Shown: positions 1 through 12,020, numbered from the stretch's first letter. The stretch: 64,000 nt of DNA from Clostridium drakei (GCF_000633595.2 NZ_JIBU02000039.1:1-64000), one strand, 5' to 3'. The notes: generated by a model not told the origin, from the sequence alone. Translations and numbers: made by a program.

Positions 1-110
1 GAGCAAAGCTCCAAAAGTTATCCACATTTTTCAACTTTCAATTCTGCAATCATCTATTTACCCAGTATATCAATATAATATTATTAGTTGTTATTAAAAA
101 TTATTACCAC

Positions 111-144
111 AAAAAAAGAGAAGATTTGTTCTAATCTTCTCTTT
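111..144 (-). terminator. Intrinsic terminator after murA
   Basis: A perfect 12-bp stem (115-126 with 133-144, 6-nt loop) is followed on the minus strand by a U-run (111-117). It lies about 30 bases beyond the murA stop, so murA appears to end its transcript here. Bases 1-110 are AT-rich and show no feature I can support. Confidence 0.85.
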
Positions 145-171
145 AACTTAATATATTAATATTGTAGGATT

Positions 172-1431
172 TTATAACATTATTCTTTGAATATCTGCTC
201 CCAACCCTTGTAACTTTTTTTCTATAGACACATATCCTCTATCTATATGATATACATCTGTAATTTCTGTTTCACCCTCTGCTACTAAACCACAAAGTAT
301 AAGTGCAGCTCCTGCTCTCAAATCAGTAGCTCTAACCTCTGCTCCTGTTAATTTATCTACACCTTCTATAATAGAACTTCTACCATCAATTTTTATATTT
401 GCTCCCATTCTCTTCATTTCAGCGGCGTGCATAAATCTATTTTCAAAAATTGTTTCTGTTATTACACTGGTACCTTTTATTGTACACAAAAGTCCTGCCA
501 TTTGAGACTGCATATCCGTAGGAAAACCTGGATATGGCATAGTTTTAATATCAATAGGTTTAAGCTCTCTATCTGCATCTACATAAATGCTATTTTCATC
601 TGAAGTTATTTTTACACCTGCTTCAGTTAACTTTGCTATGATAGGTTTTAAATACTCTTCATTGACTCCAGTTATTTTAATTTTACTTCTAGTTATAGCT
701 GCTGCTACCATAAATGTACCAGCTTCTATTCTATCACATATAGGTTTATGTGTAGTTCCTTTCATATTTTTAACTCCAATTATACGAACAGTATCTGTAC
801 CAGCTCCTATAATATTGCCACCCATATTATTTAAATACTTGCCTAAATCTTCAATTTCAGGCTCTTCAGCTGCATTTTCTATAATAGTCTCTCCTTTAGC
901 CATAACTGCAGCCATCATTATATTTTCTGTTGCCCCCACAGAAGGAAAATCTAAATATATTTTGTTTCCTACAAGCTTTTTAGCTTGAGCTTCTACATAT
1001 CCATGACCTACATTTACTTCTGCTCCTAATGCACTAAATCCCTTTAAATGCAAATCTATTGGTCTAGTACCTATATTACATCCACCTGGTAAGGATAACT
1101 TAAACTTTCCAAATCTTGATATCATAGGTCCCATAATTAAAAAAGATGCTCTCATCTTTTTCACTAAACTACTGCAAGGCTCACAATCTTTTATATTTGA
1201 ACTATCTATTACTATTCTATTAGCTTTCTCATTAATATTTATATCTGTCGAAATAGTTCTAAGTACATCACTTATAACAAACACATCTTCTAACATAGGT
1301 GCATCATCAATTACACATTTTTCTCCACTTAATATACTAGCTGCTATTATTGGTAAAACAGAATTTTTAGCAGTACTTATATTTACCTCTCCTTCTAATT
1401 TTCTTCCTCCCTTTACTGATATTTTATTCAT
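172..1431 (-). CDS. murA: UDP-N-acetylglucosamine 1-carboxyvinyltransferase (MurA)
   Basis: This cytoplasmic enzyme transfers enolpyruvate from phosphoenolpyruvate to UDP-GlcNAc, the first committed step of peptidoglycan synthesis. The 419-aa protein has normal family length. The Lys-Asn pair near residue 22 and the active-site loop GGCNIGTRP with Cys118 are present; this cysteine is the fosfomycin target in the family. The gene follows a ywmB-like gene by 24 bases on the same strand and ends in a strong terminator. The ywmB-murA pair matches the Bacillus subtilis ywmB-murAB-spoIID neighbourhood, so this is probably the sporulation-linked second MurA copy rather than the only one. That paralogue assignment is inference; the enzyme family is certain. 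Confidence 0.95.
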   Translation of the reverse strand: MNKISVKGGRKLEGEVNISTAKNSVLPIIAASILSGEKCVIDDAPMLEDVFVISDVLRTISTDININEKANRIVIDSSNIKDCEPCSSLVKKMRASFLIMGPMISRFGKFKLSLPGGCNIGTRPIDLHLKGFSALGAEVNVGHGYVEAQAKKLVGNKIYLDFPSVGATENIMMAAVMAKGETIIENAAEEPEIEDLGKYLNNMGGNIIGAGTDTVRIIGVKNMKGTTHKPICDRIEAGTFMVAAAITRSKIKITGVNEEYLKPIIAKLTEAGVKITSDENSIYVDADRELKPIDIKTMPYPGFPTDMQSQMAGLLCTIKGTSVITETIFENRFMHAAEMKRMGANIKIDGRSSIIEGVDKLTGAEVRATDLRAGAALILCGLVAEGETEITDVYHIDRGYVSIEKKLQGLGADIQRIML

Positions 1432-1455
1432 GTCTTATCCTCCATTCTATAATTG

Positions 1456-2148
1456 CTAATATGTCATGAGTATTTCAGGTGTACCCATAATTATATAGTT
1501 ACCTGAATTATACTTGCAAACAGCATAATTAAAATCCATTAACTTGCCATTACTTTGCATTGCATCATATAGCCCTGTGTATAATGTAGAACTATATCCA
1601 TTTTTTAATGCTACAGTAGTAATGTTGGATGCTCCATGATTTTTTAATACTTTTAAAATTTTATCATTTGTTGTATCAACATCATCATAAACTTCTGATT
1701 TCAAGTATTGATAATATTTAACAGTTACACTTCTATCATCTATACATTTTTCCAGATCACGCTTCATATCACTCAATAGATTGTTACTGTTTTTTTCCAC
1801 TAAACTTATTGTTATAACATTATGATTTTCATATTTCATGGTTTCTATGTAACCATTTGTATTATTTTTACCAAATTCTATACAATACTTTTTTTCATTT
1901 TTCAACACAGACTTATTTTTTACATCAATAAAATTCATTTTTTTTAATATATCATTACAAATCTTTTCTCCATTTTTATCTGTTATAAATGTTGCTGTTA
2001 CGCCATATTCAACTGTTTTACTATTTGTCATTTGTAAAATATCATTAAATGGATCCCAACCTTTACTAGCTAATGAAAAATCTGAAATTAAAAGTGTACT
2101 TCCAATTATAAAAAAAATAATTAAAAAAATAGAATTTTTCTTTTTCAT
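1456..2148 (-). CDS. YwmB-like secreted protein (DUF1779, TATA-box-binding-like fold)
   Basis: The 230-aa protein starts with a Lys-rich tip and a hydrophobic segment (about residues 5-27) that looks like a signal peptide or anchor, so it is probably extracytoplasmic. Sequence character and position upstream of murA match the YwmB family, whose molecular role is unknown. The ATG at 2148 has only a poor Shine-Dalgarno. A very strong G-rich site lies about 40 bases further upstream, separated by a small hairpin, and no in-frame start exists between because of a stop codon. Expression control may therefore depend on leader folding. The family call rests on weak sequence resemblance plus synteny. 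Confidence 0.7.
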   Translation of the reverse strand: MKKKNSIFLIIFFIIGSTLLISDFSLASKGWDPFNDILQMTNSKTVEYGVTATFITDKNGEKICNDILKKMNFIDVKNKSVLKNEKKYCIEFGKNNTNGYIETMKYENHNVITISLVEKNSNNLLSDMKRDLEKCIDDRSVTVKYYQYLKSEVYDDVDTTNDKILKVLKNHGASNITTVALKNGYSSTLYTGLYDAMQSNGKLMDFNYAVCKYNSGNYIIMGTPEILMTY

Positions 2149-2357
2149 AAAATATGCTCTAAAAAATTAATTTAAAGAGCTTGTCACCCCCCCCTTTTTC
2201 TTCCATTTACATTATGAACTAGTATTGATTAAAATATTCATCTTTTTAATTCCACATTTAACTATTATAGAATTACTTTTACTCATAATATAAGGGGGTT
2301 GTCTTAAGATACTATCAATATATAAATATACATATAGAAATGTGCAAAGTTTCCCAT

Positions 2358-2395
2358 AAAAAAATAGCATAAAACTTAAGTTTCATGCTATTTTT
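2358..2395 (-). terminator. Terminator of the atp operon
   Basis: Inverted repeat with arms around 2360-2370 and 2384-2394, containing an inner palindrome, followed on the minus strand by a short U-rich stretch. It begins about 10 bases after the atpC stop. Between it and the ywmB-like start (2149-2357) I see only AT-rich DNA with a run of eight C (2187-2194). Confidence 0.8.
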
Positions 2396-2405
2396 ATTAT
2401 AAATT

Positions 2406-2804
2406 CTATTTTAAATCAAGTCTAGCCATAGCTCTAGCTAAAGCCAATTCTGCTCTTTTTATATCAACATTATCTTTTGGTTCAATTAATCTATTTTCAG
2501 CTCTTTCTTTAGCAGATTTTGCTCTCTCTAAGTCTATATCTTCTGGCCATTCACAAGAATCACATAAGAATTCTACTACATTATCCTTTACATCAAGTAT
2601 GCCGCTAGATGTAAATGCTTTAAGTTCTTTACCATCACTTGTAGTAAATTCTGTGACAGTAGGTCTTAAAGGAGTTACTAAAGGCATGTGATTTGCAAGA
2701 ATTCCTATACGACCTTGGGTAGTATCTGTTATTAATTCTACCACTTCTCCAATGTAAAATTCTTTTTCGGGAGTAAGGATAGTTAACTTAAAAGCATTTG
2801 CCAT
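2406..2804 (-). CDS. atpC: ATP synthase F1 epsilon subunit
   Basis: Epsilon forms part of the central stalk with gamma and restrains ATP hydrolysis. The 132-aa protein has the usual N-terminal beta-sandwich (about residues 1-85, with the GRIGILANHMPLVTPL signature near residue 32) and a C-terminal helical hairpin rich in Ala, Arg and Glu. It is the last gene of the atp operon, 71 bases after atpD, and is followed by an intrinsic terminator. The ATG at 2804 has an AAGGAGA-type ribosome site. Confidence 0.95.
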   Translation of the reverse strand: MANAFKLTILTPEKEFYIGEVVELITDTTQGRIGILANHMPLVTPLRPTVTEFTTSDGKELKAFTSSGILDVKDNVVEFLCDSCEWPEDIDLERAKSAKERAENRLIEPKDNVDIKRAELALARAMARLDLK

Positions 2805-2875
2805 ATTAATCTCCTTCTCACAAATAAATTATTAAGTTAGACAGTAATAATCTGTCTAACTTAAAACTAAAAGGA

Positions 2876-5141
<2,266 letters not shown>

Positions 5142-5163
5142 AATTCACCTCCCGCAAAGGGAA

Positions 5164-6678
5164 TTATACCTCTGCTAAAAATATTTTTTTGAATTCTTCT
5201 ATAGCACTGCTAAGTTTTTCTTTCAACTCATCTGATAATACTTTTTTAGTTACTATTTCTTCACCAATTTCTTTGTGATGAGTATTCATATATTCTAAGA
5301 ATTCTTTTTCAAATTTCTTTATACTTTCTACAGCAATATCCATCAACTTATTGTTAACTGCTGCATACATAATCATTATCTGATTTTCCACTGGTACTGG
5401 CTTGTATTGAGGCTGTTTTAGTATTTCTACTAATCTCTTACCTTTTTCAAGTCTTCTCTTTGATTCTCCATCAAGATCTGAACCAAACTGTGCAAAAGCA
5501 GCAAGCTCTCTATATTGCGCAAGATCAAGTTTTAGTGTTCCTGAAACCTGCTTCATTGCTTTAATTTGAGCATTACCACCAACCCTGGATACTGATATAC
5601 CAGCATTAACTGCTGGTCTTTGTCCTGCATTGAACAATTCTGATTCAAGGAATATCTGACCATCTGTTATTGAAATAACATTGGTTGGTATGTAAGCTGT
5701 AACGTCTCCTGCTTGAGTCTCTATTATAGGAAGAGCTGTAAGTGATCCTCCACCAAGTTTATCTGAAAGCTTTGCAGCTCTTTCAAGCAATCTTGAATGT
5801 AAATAGAAAACATCTCCAGGGAATGCTTCTCTTCCTGGTGCTCTACGAAGTAATAATGACATTGTTCTATAAGCAACTGCATGCTTAGATAAGTCATCAT
5901 ATATTATAAGTACATCTTTTCCTTGATGCATAAAATATTCACCCATAGTACATCCTGCATATGGTGCAATGTACTGTAATGGTGCTGTTTCTGATGCTGA
6001 TGATGATACAATTATTGTATAATCCATAGCCCCTGCTTCAGTAAGATTATTAACTATATGAGCGACAGTAGATTGTTTCTGTCCTATTGCAACATATATA
6101 CAAATTACATCTTTACCTTTTTGATTGATTATCGTATCTGTTGCTATTGCAGTTTTACCTGTCTGTCTATCTCCTATAATAAGTTCTCTTTGACCTTTTC
6201 CTATTGGTATAAATGAATCTATAGCTTTTATACCTGTCTGTAATGGCTGTTTAACAGATTGTCTTTGAATAACACCAGGTGCCTTAATCTCAACTGCTCT
6301 TGTTTCTGCAGTTTTCATAGGACCTTTACCATCTATAGGCTGTCCAAGAGAATTTACAACTCTTCCTACTATTGCATCTCCAACTGGTACTTCAACAACT
6401 TTTCCAGTTCTTTTAACTATGTCTCCTTCTTTTATACCTTTTTCAGAACCTAGAAGAACACAACCTACGTTGTCTTGTTCAAGGTTTAGAGACATGCCAT
6501 AGACATCATTTGGAAACTCTAGAAGCTCTCCAGCGATACAATCGTTAAGACCATAAACTCTGGCTATACCATCACCAATTTGAATTATTGTACCTGAATC
6601 AACTGTTTCTATTTTCTTTTCATACTTTTGTATTTCCTGTTTTATAATTGAAGTTATTTCTTCAGGTTTTATATTCAT
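5164..6678 (-). CDS. atpA: ATP synthase F1 alpha subunit
   Basis: Non-catalytic nucleotide-binding partner of beta in the F1 hexamer. The 504-aa protein has the Walker A loop GDRQTGKT at residues 169-176 and the alpha signature [14 protein letters not shown] in the C-terminal half. Length is normal. The start at 6678 is ATG with a GAGGTGA ribosome site, and the gene begins 10 bases after atpH. Confidence 0.98.
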   Translation of the reverse strand: MNIKPEEITSIIKQEIQKYEKKIETVDSGTIIQIGDGIARVYGLNDCIAGELLEFPNDVYGMSLNLEQDNVGCVLLGSEKGIKEGDIVKRTGKVVEVPVGDAIVGRVVNSLGQPIDGKGPMKTAETRAVEIKAPGVIQRQSVKQPLQTGIKAIDSFIPIGKGQRELIIGDRQTGKTAIATDTIINQKGKDVICIYVAIGQKQSTVAHIVNNLTEAGAMDYTIIVSSSASETAPLQYIAPYAGCTMGEYFMHQGKDVLIIYDDLSKHAVAYRTMSLLLRRAPGREAFPGDVFYLHSRLLERAAKLSDKLGGGSLTALPIIETQAGDVTAYIPTNVISITDGQIFLESELFNAGQRPAVNAGISVSRVGGNAQIKAMKQVSGTLKLDLAQYRELAAFAQFGSDLDGESKRRLEKGKRLVEILKQPQYKPVPVENQIMIMYAAVNNKLMDIAVESIKKFEKEFLEYMNTHHKEIGEEIVTKKVLSDELKEKLSSAIEEFKKIFLAEV

Positions 6679-6688
6679 AGGCTCACCT

Positions 6689-7228
6689 CTAATCTCTCTT
6701 AAGCATTAATTTTTTCATTTCATCGATTTTAGATTTTACTGTTCCATCTATTACTTCATTTCCTACTTGAACATAAACTCCACCAATTATACTTTCGTCT
6801 ATTTCTTCTTCCAATAAAATCTTTTTACTATATTTTTTTTCTAGTTGTAGCACTAAATTTTTCTTTTCATCATCTTGTAAAGCAATAACTGTTTTTACTT
6901 TAGCAACAGCTGTTTTATTCTTTTCAAGATAAATACTTTCCATTTGTTTAAGCTTACCTTCAAGTTGAAGTATTCTTCCCTTTTCTATAAGAACTAATAG
7001 AAAAGCTAATAAATCTTCATCTACTTTATCCTTAAACACCTTAATGAAAAGTTCTTTTTTACTTGAAGTACTAACTTGTGGGTGTTCTATTAATCCCATA
7101 AAGTCTTTATCTTCATTTATTAGAGCTACTATTTCTCTTAATTCCTGTAAATACTGCTCTACTTTTCCTTTTTCCTCTGCAATTTCATAAAGCGCAAGAG
7201 CGTATCTTCTATCTAAATATTCATACAT
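6689..7228 (-). CDS. atpH: ATP synthase F1 delta subunit
   Basis: Delta sits on top of F1 and binds the b-subunit stator. The 179-aa protein shows the family start ([13 protein letters not shown] near residue 7) and the C-terminal [20 protein letters not shown] segment. It follows atpF by only two bases, suggesting translational coupling, and is normal in length. Confidence 0.95.
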   Translation of the reverse strand: MYEYLDRRYALALYEIAEEKGKVEQYLQELREIVALINEDKDFMGLIEHPQVSTSSKKELFIKVFKDKVDEDLLAFLLVLIEKGRILQLEGKLKQMESIYLEKNKTAVAKVKTVIALQDDEKKNLVLQLEKKYSKKILLEEEIDESIIGGVYVQVGNEVIDGTVKSKIDEMKKLMLKRD

Positions 7229-7230
7229 AG

Positions 7231-7710
7231 TTAGATACCTACCTTAGCTATAAAGTCTTTAATAAGTCTCCTATGCTGATCTTCATCTATAGATTCTTCT
7301 AAAGCCTTTGAAGATACTAAAACAGCTAAGTCTACTACTTGGTTCTTTATTTCATCTGCTGCTTTTTCTTTTTCTCTTTCAGCCTCAACTTTAGCTCTTT
7401 TAACTATAGTTTCAGCTTCTTCATGAGCTTCTTTCAATATGTCAGAGGAAACTTTTTCAGCTTTATTCTTATATTCTTCGACAATAGTTTTTCCTTCTTG
7501 CTTAGAATTCTTTAACAATTCTTCATGTTTAAAAACTAATTGTTTAGATTTTTGTTCATTTTCATTAGTGTTTTTAATTTTAAAATCAATTTCATTCTGT
7601 CTGTTGGTGATTGTATCATCAACAGTTTTGAAGAAGAAATGTTTTAAAATAAAATACAATACTATGAAATTTATTATAGTTATTACAACTCTTCCAATAT
7701 CAATACTCAT
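7231..7710 (-). CDS. atpF: ATP synthase Fo b subunit
   Basis: The b subunit is the peripheral stator linking Fo to F1. There is one N-terminal membrane helix (about residues 5-25, rich in Ile, Val and Phe) followed by a long charged helix typical of the b dimer. The longest frame starts at a GTG at 7722, but the GGAGG site abuts that codon. The ATG at 7710 has about 10-nt spacing and gives 159 residues, so I use it. Confidence 0.93.
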   Translation of the reverse strand: MSIDIGRVVITIINFIVLYFILKHFFFKTVDDTITNRQNEIDFKIKNTNENEQKSKQLVFKHEELLKNSKQEGKTIVEEYKNKAEKVSSDILKEAHEEAETIVKRAKVEAEREKEKAADEIKNQVVDLAVLVSSKALEESIDEDQHRRLIKDFIAKVGI

Positions 7711-7764
7711 ATTGAATTTCACTCCTCCCCTCTAAATGTATGTAAATTGGTGAGGTAACTAGTT

Positions 7765-8013
7765 TTAGCTAACTTTAAATACTAACATAATAGCTATCAA
7801 TAAACTATAGATAGCTGTTACTTCTGATAATGCAGCAGTTACAAAGAATGTACTTAGTATTTTACCGCTTGCTTCAGGCTGTCTTGAAACTCCTTCAACT
7901 GCCTTTCCAGCAGCAGTACCAACTCCAATACCTCCGCCTAAACATCCTATAGCAGCTAAACCTGCACCAATTGCTGCCATACCTGATACAAATGAGTGCG
8001 CATCTAAATTCAT
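7765..8013 (-). CDS. atpE: ATP synthase Fo c subunit
   Basis: The c subunit forms the ion-translocating ring. The 82-aa protein is a hairpin of two membrane helices joined by the polar loop around SRQPEA (residues 43-48). The ion-binding carboxylate is Glu64 in [10 protein letters not shown]. Compared with the known Na+-type Ilyobacter ring (Gln32, Val63, Glu65, Ser66), this protein has Val31 in place of the Gln and Val65 in place of the Ser. It lacks those Na+ ligands, so I infer a proton-coupled ring. An AAGGAGG ribosome site precedes the ATG. Confidence 0.97.
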   Translation of the reverse strand: MNLDAHSFVSGMAAIGAGLAAIGCLGGGIGVGTAAGKAVEGVSRQPEASGKILSTFFVTAALSEVTAIYSLLIAIMLVFKVS

Positions 8014-8046
8014 AATAAAAATCCTCCTTAAAATAATAAATTATCG

Positions 8047-8730
8047 TTAGTGTTCAGCTATAATTTTTATATTCATCATTGTTAACATAACAAACACTAC
8101 CATCTGTATGGACGCATCAAACAAGTCAAAGAAAGCATGGAAAGGTATAGGTATTAGTAATTGAGAAAACCACGCTAAATGACCCAATCCTTGATACATC
8201 ATCGAGATTATTACAGCACCTGCGGTCATATTACCAAATAGTCGTAGACTTAATGAAACTGGAAGTACTACTCTTTCCACAATATTAAGTGGTAATAGGG
8301 GCACTACCGGTTGGGCATAAGCTTTTAAATACTTTCCAAATCCAACCTTCTTTATAGCATTAACTTGCACTATAACAAATGTTATTAATGCCAAACCAGC
8401 TGCTACACTTAAGTCTTCTGTTGGTGCCTTAGCTCCAACAATTAATGGGGCAATATTCATAACCAAAATAAAAATTGCAAGGGTTCCTATGTATGGTACA
8501 AAGCCAACATACTCTTCTCCCATATTTTCCCTAACTACATTTCTTATTGTTTCAAATAACATTTCAACAACACTTTGTTTTTTGTCAGGTACTTTTTTTA
8601 AGTTTTGTGTAAAAACTTTAGCTAAAATAGCTATAAGAATAATAAGAATCCATTGTGTCATAATACTAGAGGTTATTCCTAAGTTAAATGACCCTAGATT
8701 TATTGAAAACAATGGTTGCAACTCTTCCAC
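8047..8730 (-). CDS. atpB: ATP synthase Fo a subunit
   Basis: The a subunit forms the half-channels through which ions reach the c ring. The 227-aa membrane protein has several hydrophobic helices. The essential arginine (Arg163) is visible in SLSLRLFGNMTAG, the family signature. The start is a GTG at 8730 behind an AAGGATGTGA site. It lies between atpI and atpE as expected. Confidence 0.96.
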   Translation of the reverse strand: MEELQPLFSINLGSFNLGITSSIMTQWILIILIAILAKVFTQNLKKVPDKKQSVVEMLFETIRNVVRENMGEEYVGFVPYIGTLAIFILVMNIAPLIVGAKAPTEDLSVAAGLALITFVIVQVNAIKKVGFGKYLKAYAQPVVPLLPLNIVERVVLPVSLSLRLFGNMTAGAVIISMMYQGLGHLAWFSQLLIPIPFHAFFDLFDASIQMVVFVMLTMMNIKIIAEH

Positions 8731-8746
8731 TTTCTCACATCCTTTC

Positions 8747-9109
8747 TTAATTACTTTTAATAACTGAATATATATATACCCCCACTAAATGGGATGTATA
8801 TCCAAATAAATAAGGAACTACGCTGTAATTATTATGCTTAAAAACCACATATCCTATTCCAACAGCAAGTACCACTCTAAAAATAAAACTTAATATGTAC
8901 AAAGATGTCGATGAGTTTTTAAATTTTTCAAATATTAATCCACCCACTACTCCATTAACACTAAAATTAATTATTGCAATTATAGTTCCAAGAAGTATAA
9001 TTACTCCATAATTCTTTATTATGATCTGAACACCAATAGCAATTATGCTACCAAGTATAAAATTAATAATAGATACTTTTTTAATCATATCTAAGATTTC
9101 TTCATTCAA
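8747..9109 (-). CDS. atpI: ATP synthase protein I (AtpI-like)
   Basis: Small membrane protein heading the atp operon. In other bacteria AtpI assists c-ring assembly or Mg2+ uptake; its exact role here is unknown. Four hydrophobic segments span most of the 120 residues. The open frame extends to an ATG at 9136, but a GGAGGAA site lies 6 bases before the TTG at 9109, so the start is placed there. The call rests on position, size and membrane topology more than on conserved motifs. Confidence 0.8.
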   Translation of the reverse strand: MNEEILDMIKKVSIINFILGSIIAIGVQIIIKNYGVIILLGTIIAIINFSVNGVVGGLIFEKFKNSSTSLYILSFIFRVVLAVGIGYVVFKHNNYSVVPYLFGYTSHLVGVYIYSVIKSN

Positions 9110-9790
9110 CTGAAATTCCTCCACTAAGATAAACATTCTAGCTAAATATTTCTTTGATTACACTAATACCAAATTAAAAATTTTCTAAACATGCCTTAAA
9201 AATAACCTTAGTCTTTCATTTTACTCTCTATTTTCACAAGATAACTTATTATATAATCTAAAGAAATATAAATAAAACACTACATTTTGCTTATATAATC
9301 AATATTTAGCCTTAATAGTCGATTTTTTAACAATATAATTGAATTTTACTTTCATTTCTCCTTTTTTTTTAAATTTACTACGTTTTTAGGTAATCATATT
9401 TTTCTCATTCATTTTTTTTAATTTTCTTAATATTTTCCATGCTGCTAAAACCTTCTTATTTTAGCCTATCTTATCGTTTTCAGACTAATAAGAAAATTTC
9501 AAACTTCAAGTTAATTTTGAAGATTTTATCTGTTCAAAATTTACTTTTTCTTAAAATATTTTTAAAATATATATTTATATTAAATTTATTTTAACTTTAA
9601 TTCAATTATTTTAACTTTAATTCAATTATTTTACACCTATAATTATACTCTACTTTTCAAATTATAAAAGACAAATTTAAAATTTTCTTAAATTGAGAAA
9701 TTGATTTTGCATCGCTAGTCAAATTTTATAGTAAAATTAACATAAATTGCTGCTATTTATAACGAATTACGTATTTAGCTTTACTTATTT
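9110..9790. other. Long AT-rich intergenic gap upstream of the atp operon
   Basis: About 680 bases without a supported gene, very rich in T on the plus strand. It must hold the atp operon promoter (minus strand), but I could not pick a convincing -35/-10 pair. A weak hairpin lies near 9503-9523 and a 20-base tandem repeat at 9591-9630. No tRNA or riboswitch-like structure was recognised. Confidence 0.6.
9591..9630. repeat. Two exact copies of a 20-base direct repeat
   Basis: The unit TTAACTTTAATTCAATTATT occurs at 9591-9610 and again at 9611-9630 without mismatch. The start of a third unit (TTA) follows. It sits in the gap between mnaA and atpI. It could be slippage-prone DNA or a pair of protein-binding sites. 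Confidence 0.9.
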
Positions 9791-9825
9791 GATAAAATAG
9801 CTAGAAAATTCATATTTTCTAGCTA
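9791..9825 (-). terminator. Terminator overlapping the mnaA stop codon
   Basis: A perfect 12-bp stem (9798-9809 with 9814-9825, 4-nt loop) contains the TAG stop of mnaA at 9819-9821. It is followed on the minus strand by a short U-rich tail. Confidence 0.85.
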
Positions 9826-10967
9826 AACTCTTCATATTCATTTTTTTCTATTTCAAAATACTTCAATATTGATGCTGCTATTCTTTGAGATGCCTTACCA
9901 TCTCCATAAGGATTTATAGCTTTGCTCATACTATCATATTCCTCACAATTTGTAATTAGATCAGTAGCCTCTTTTTTTATAGTATTTATATCTGTTCCTA
10001 CAAGCTTTACAGTACCAGCTTTTACAGCTTCTGGTCTTTCTGTAACATCTCTAAGCACAAGTACAGGTTTTCCAAGATGTGGAGCTTCTTCTTGAAGTCC
10101 ACCTGAATCTGTCATAACCATATAACACACATTCATCAAATTATGAGTTTCCTTTGTATCTAGTGGCGCTAATAGATGAACTCTATCTACATCTCCTAAA
10201 ATTTTATATACAACATTTTTAACTACGGGATTTAAATGAACAAGGTATACTATTTCTACATCTTTATTCTCATTTACAATATCTCTTAATGCATAGCATA
10301 TATTTTCTATTCCCTTGCCCCAATTCTCTCTTCTATGAGCTGTTACCATTATTACTTTTTTTCCATTATAATCTATATTATTGAGTTCATCATTTTTAAA
10401 TACATATTTATCGTCTACAGTAAACTCCATAGCATCTATTACTGTATTTCCTGTTACAAATATCGAGTTTTCATCTACACCTTCTCTTAATAAATTCATC
10501 TTTGATCCTGGTGTTGGTGCGAAATGCATGTCGGCTACAGCACCTGTAAGTTTTCTATTCATTTCTTCTGGAAATGGAAAATATTTATCATAAGTTCTAA
10601 GGCCTGCTTCTACATGACCTACTTTTATTTTCTGATAAAAAGCAGCTAATGCTCCTGCAAAGGTTGTTGTTGTATCTCCATGTACCAAAATTAAATCTGG
10701 CTTCTCTTGTTCAAATATTTCTTCTAATCCTTCTAAAACTCTTGTGGTTATACCTGTAAGACTTTGCTTTGTTTTCATTATGTTCAAATCAAAATCTGGC
10801 TTTATATCAAAAAGTTCTAGAACCTGATCTAACATTTCTCTATGTTGTGCAGTTACACAAACCTTGGTATCAATTTGTTCTTTTTTTTCAAGTTCTTTGA
10901 CAAGAGGAGCCATTTTTATAGCTTCAGGTCTTGTACCAAATATTGTTATAACTTTAAGTTTATCCAT
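9819..10967 (-). CDS. mnaA: UDP-N-acetylglucosamine 2-epimerase (non-hydrolysing)
   Basis: This cytoplasmic enzyme interconverts UDP-GlcNAc and UDP-ManNAc, supplying ManNAc for wall polymers such as teichoic-acid linkage units. The 382-aa protein opens with the family signature FGTRPEAIKMAPLV near residue 10. It also carries HGDTTTTFAGALAAF, GHVEAGLRT and, near the C-terminus, TDSGGLQEEAP. It is 18 bases downstream of a TagO-type transferase gene, so both probably act in making the lipid-linked GlcNAc/ManNAc primer. The GGAGGGA site fits the ATG at 10967. A terminator ends the unit. Confidence 0.95.
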   Translation of the reverse strand: MDKLKVITIFGTRPEAIKMAPLVKELEKKEQIDTKVCVTAQHREMLDQVLELFDIKPDFDLNIMKTKQSLTGITTRVLEGLEEIFEQEKPDLILVHGDTTTTFAGALAAFYQKIKVGHVEAGLRTYDKYFPFPEEMNRKLTGAVADMHFAPTPGSKMNLLREGVDENSIFVTGNTVIDAMEFTVDDKYVFKNDELNNIDYNGKKVIMVTAHRRENWGKGIENICYALRDIVNENKDVEIVYLVHLNPVVKNVVYKILGDVDRVHLLAPLDTKETHNLMNVCYMVMTDSGGLQEEAPHLGKPVLVLRDVTERPEAVKAGTVKLVGTDINTIKKEATDLITNCEEYDSMSKAINPYGDGKASQRIAASILKYFEIEKNEYEEFS

Positions 10968-10985
10968 GAGTATCCCTCCATCATC

Positions 10986-12020
10986 TTATTCTTTATGTTC
11001 AAAAAATCCAAATTTCCATGCTATTACTACCAACACTACCATGACCATAGCCAATAGGAAATATGACTTTTGGGTACTTATTTGCATAGCAATTATTGCA
11101 AAGCTGCCAAGAACTGCACTTATCAAATACATTATTATAACTGCCTGTCTCTGTGTAAGTCCCATATCCAATAATCTATGATGTAAATGCCCCTTATCTG
11201 CTTGCATAATTGGCTTACCATTTATTTTTCTTCTAATCATCGCAAAAAGAATGTCATATATTGGTATACCCAATGCTAATATAGGTACTGCTATAGCAAA
11301 GGCTGCTGCAGATTTTATAGCTCCTTCTATAGATATAGCTGCAAGTAAAAATCCTAAAAGTTGGGCACCTGTATCTCCCATAAATATAGAAGCTGGATTA
11401 AAATTATAAGGTAAAAACCCTAGTATTGAACCAGCCAGTATACAAGTTAGTATTGCTGCATCATGCCTAGTATTCATTAAAGCTATTATAAGAATAGTTA
11501 CTGCTGATATAAACGCAACTCCTGCTGCTAATCCATCTAATCCATCTATTAAGTTAAGTGCATTAGTAATACCAACTACCCATATTATAGTTAAAGGTAT
11601 ATATAACATACCTATGCTTACATATGTATCTATTCCAGGTGCTGCAAAAGGATTTGTTATTCGTTCTATGCTTACACCAAAAATAACTAAGGATAAGGCA
11701 GCTGCTATTTGAAATAATAGTTTTTGCCATGGTCTTATATCAAATTTATCATCCAAAAATCCACCTATAACTATTATTGTGGCTCCTATTATTATTCCCT
11801 TCTCTGATCTAGTTAAATCCCCTGCTTTTGCAATTACTGTAATAATAAACGAAAAATATATAGCAAGTCCTCCAAGAAGAGGTATAGGTTTTTTATGTAC
11901 TCTTCTATTATCTTTTGGAATATCTATAGCTTTTATTTTTACAGCAAATCTCTTCACTAGTGGAGTAAGCACTGCTGAAATTATTATTGAAACTATCGCT
12001 AAAATATATAAGTTATTCAT
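10986..12020 (-). CDS. tagO: Undecaprenyl-phosphate GlcNAc-1-phosphate transferase (TagO/WecA family)
   Basis: This polytopic membrane enzyme moves GlcNAc-1-phosphate from UDP-GlcNAc to undecaprenyl phosphate, starting wall teichoic acid or related polymers. About ten hydrophobic segments are visible in 344 residues. The family metal/substrate motifs GGFLDDKFDI (about residue 85), NLIDGLDGLAAG and FMGDTGAQLLGF are present, as is the cytosolic loop ending in KGHLHHRLLDMG. It is cotranscribed with mnaA. Other MraY-superfamily roles cannot be excluded from sequence alone. Confidence 0.92.
   Translation of the reverse strand: MNNLYILAIVSIIISAVLTPLVKRFAVKIKAIDIPKDNRRVHKKPIPLLGGLAIYFSFIITVIAKAGDLTRSEKGIIIGATIIVIGGFLDDKFDIRPWQKLLFQIAAALSLVIFGVSIERITNPFAAPGIDTYVSIGMLYIPLTIIWVVGITNALNLIDGLDGLAAGVAFISAVTILIIALMNTRHDAAILTCILAGSILGFLPYNFNPASIFMGDTGAQLLGFLLAAISIEGAIKSAAAFAIAVPILALGIPIYDILFAMIRRKINGKPIMQADKGHLHHRLLDMGLTQRQAVIIMYLISAVLGSFAIIAMQISTQKSYFLLAMVMVVLVVIAWKFGFFEHKE

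Noticed and set aside
9110-9790. Possible riboswitch or small RNA upstream of atpI
   Set aside because: Only AT-rich weak hairpins were seen, with no promoter-terminator pair or known motif.
10842-11181. Overlapping plus-strand frames at the mnaA-tagO junction
   Set aside because: They overlap two well-supported minus-strand genes and lack ribosome sites.
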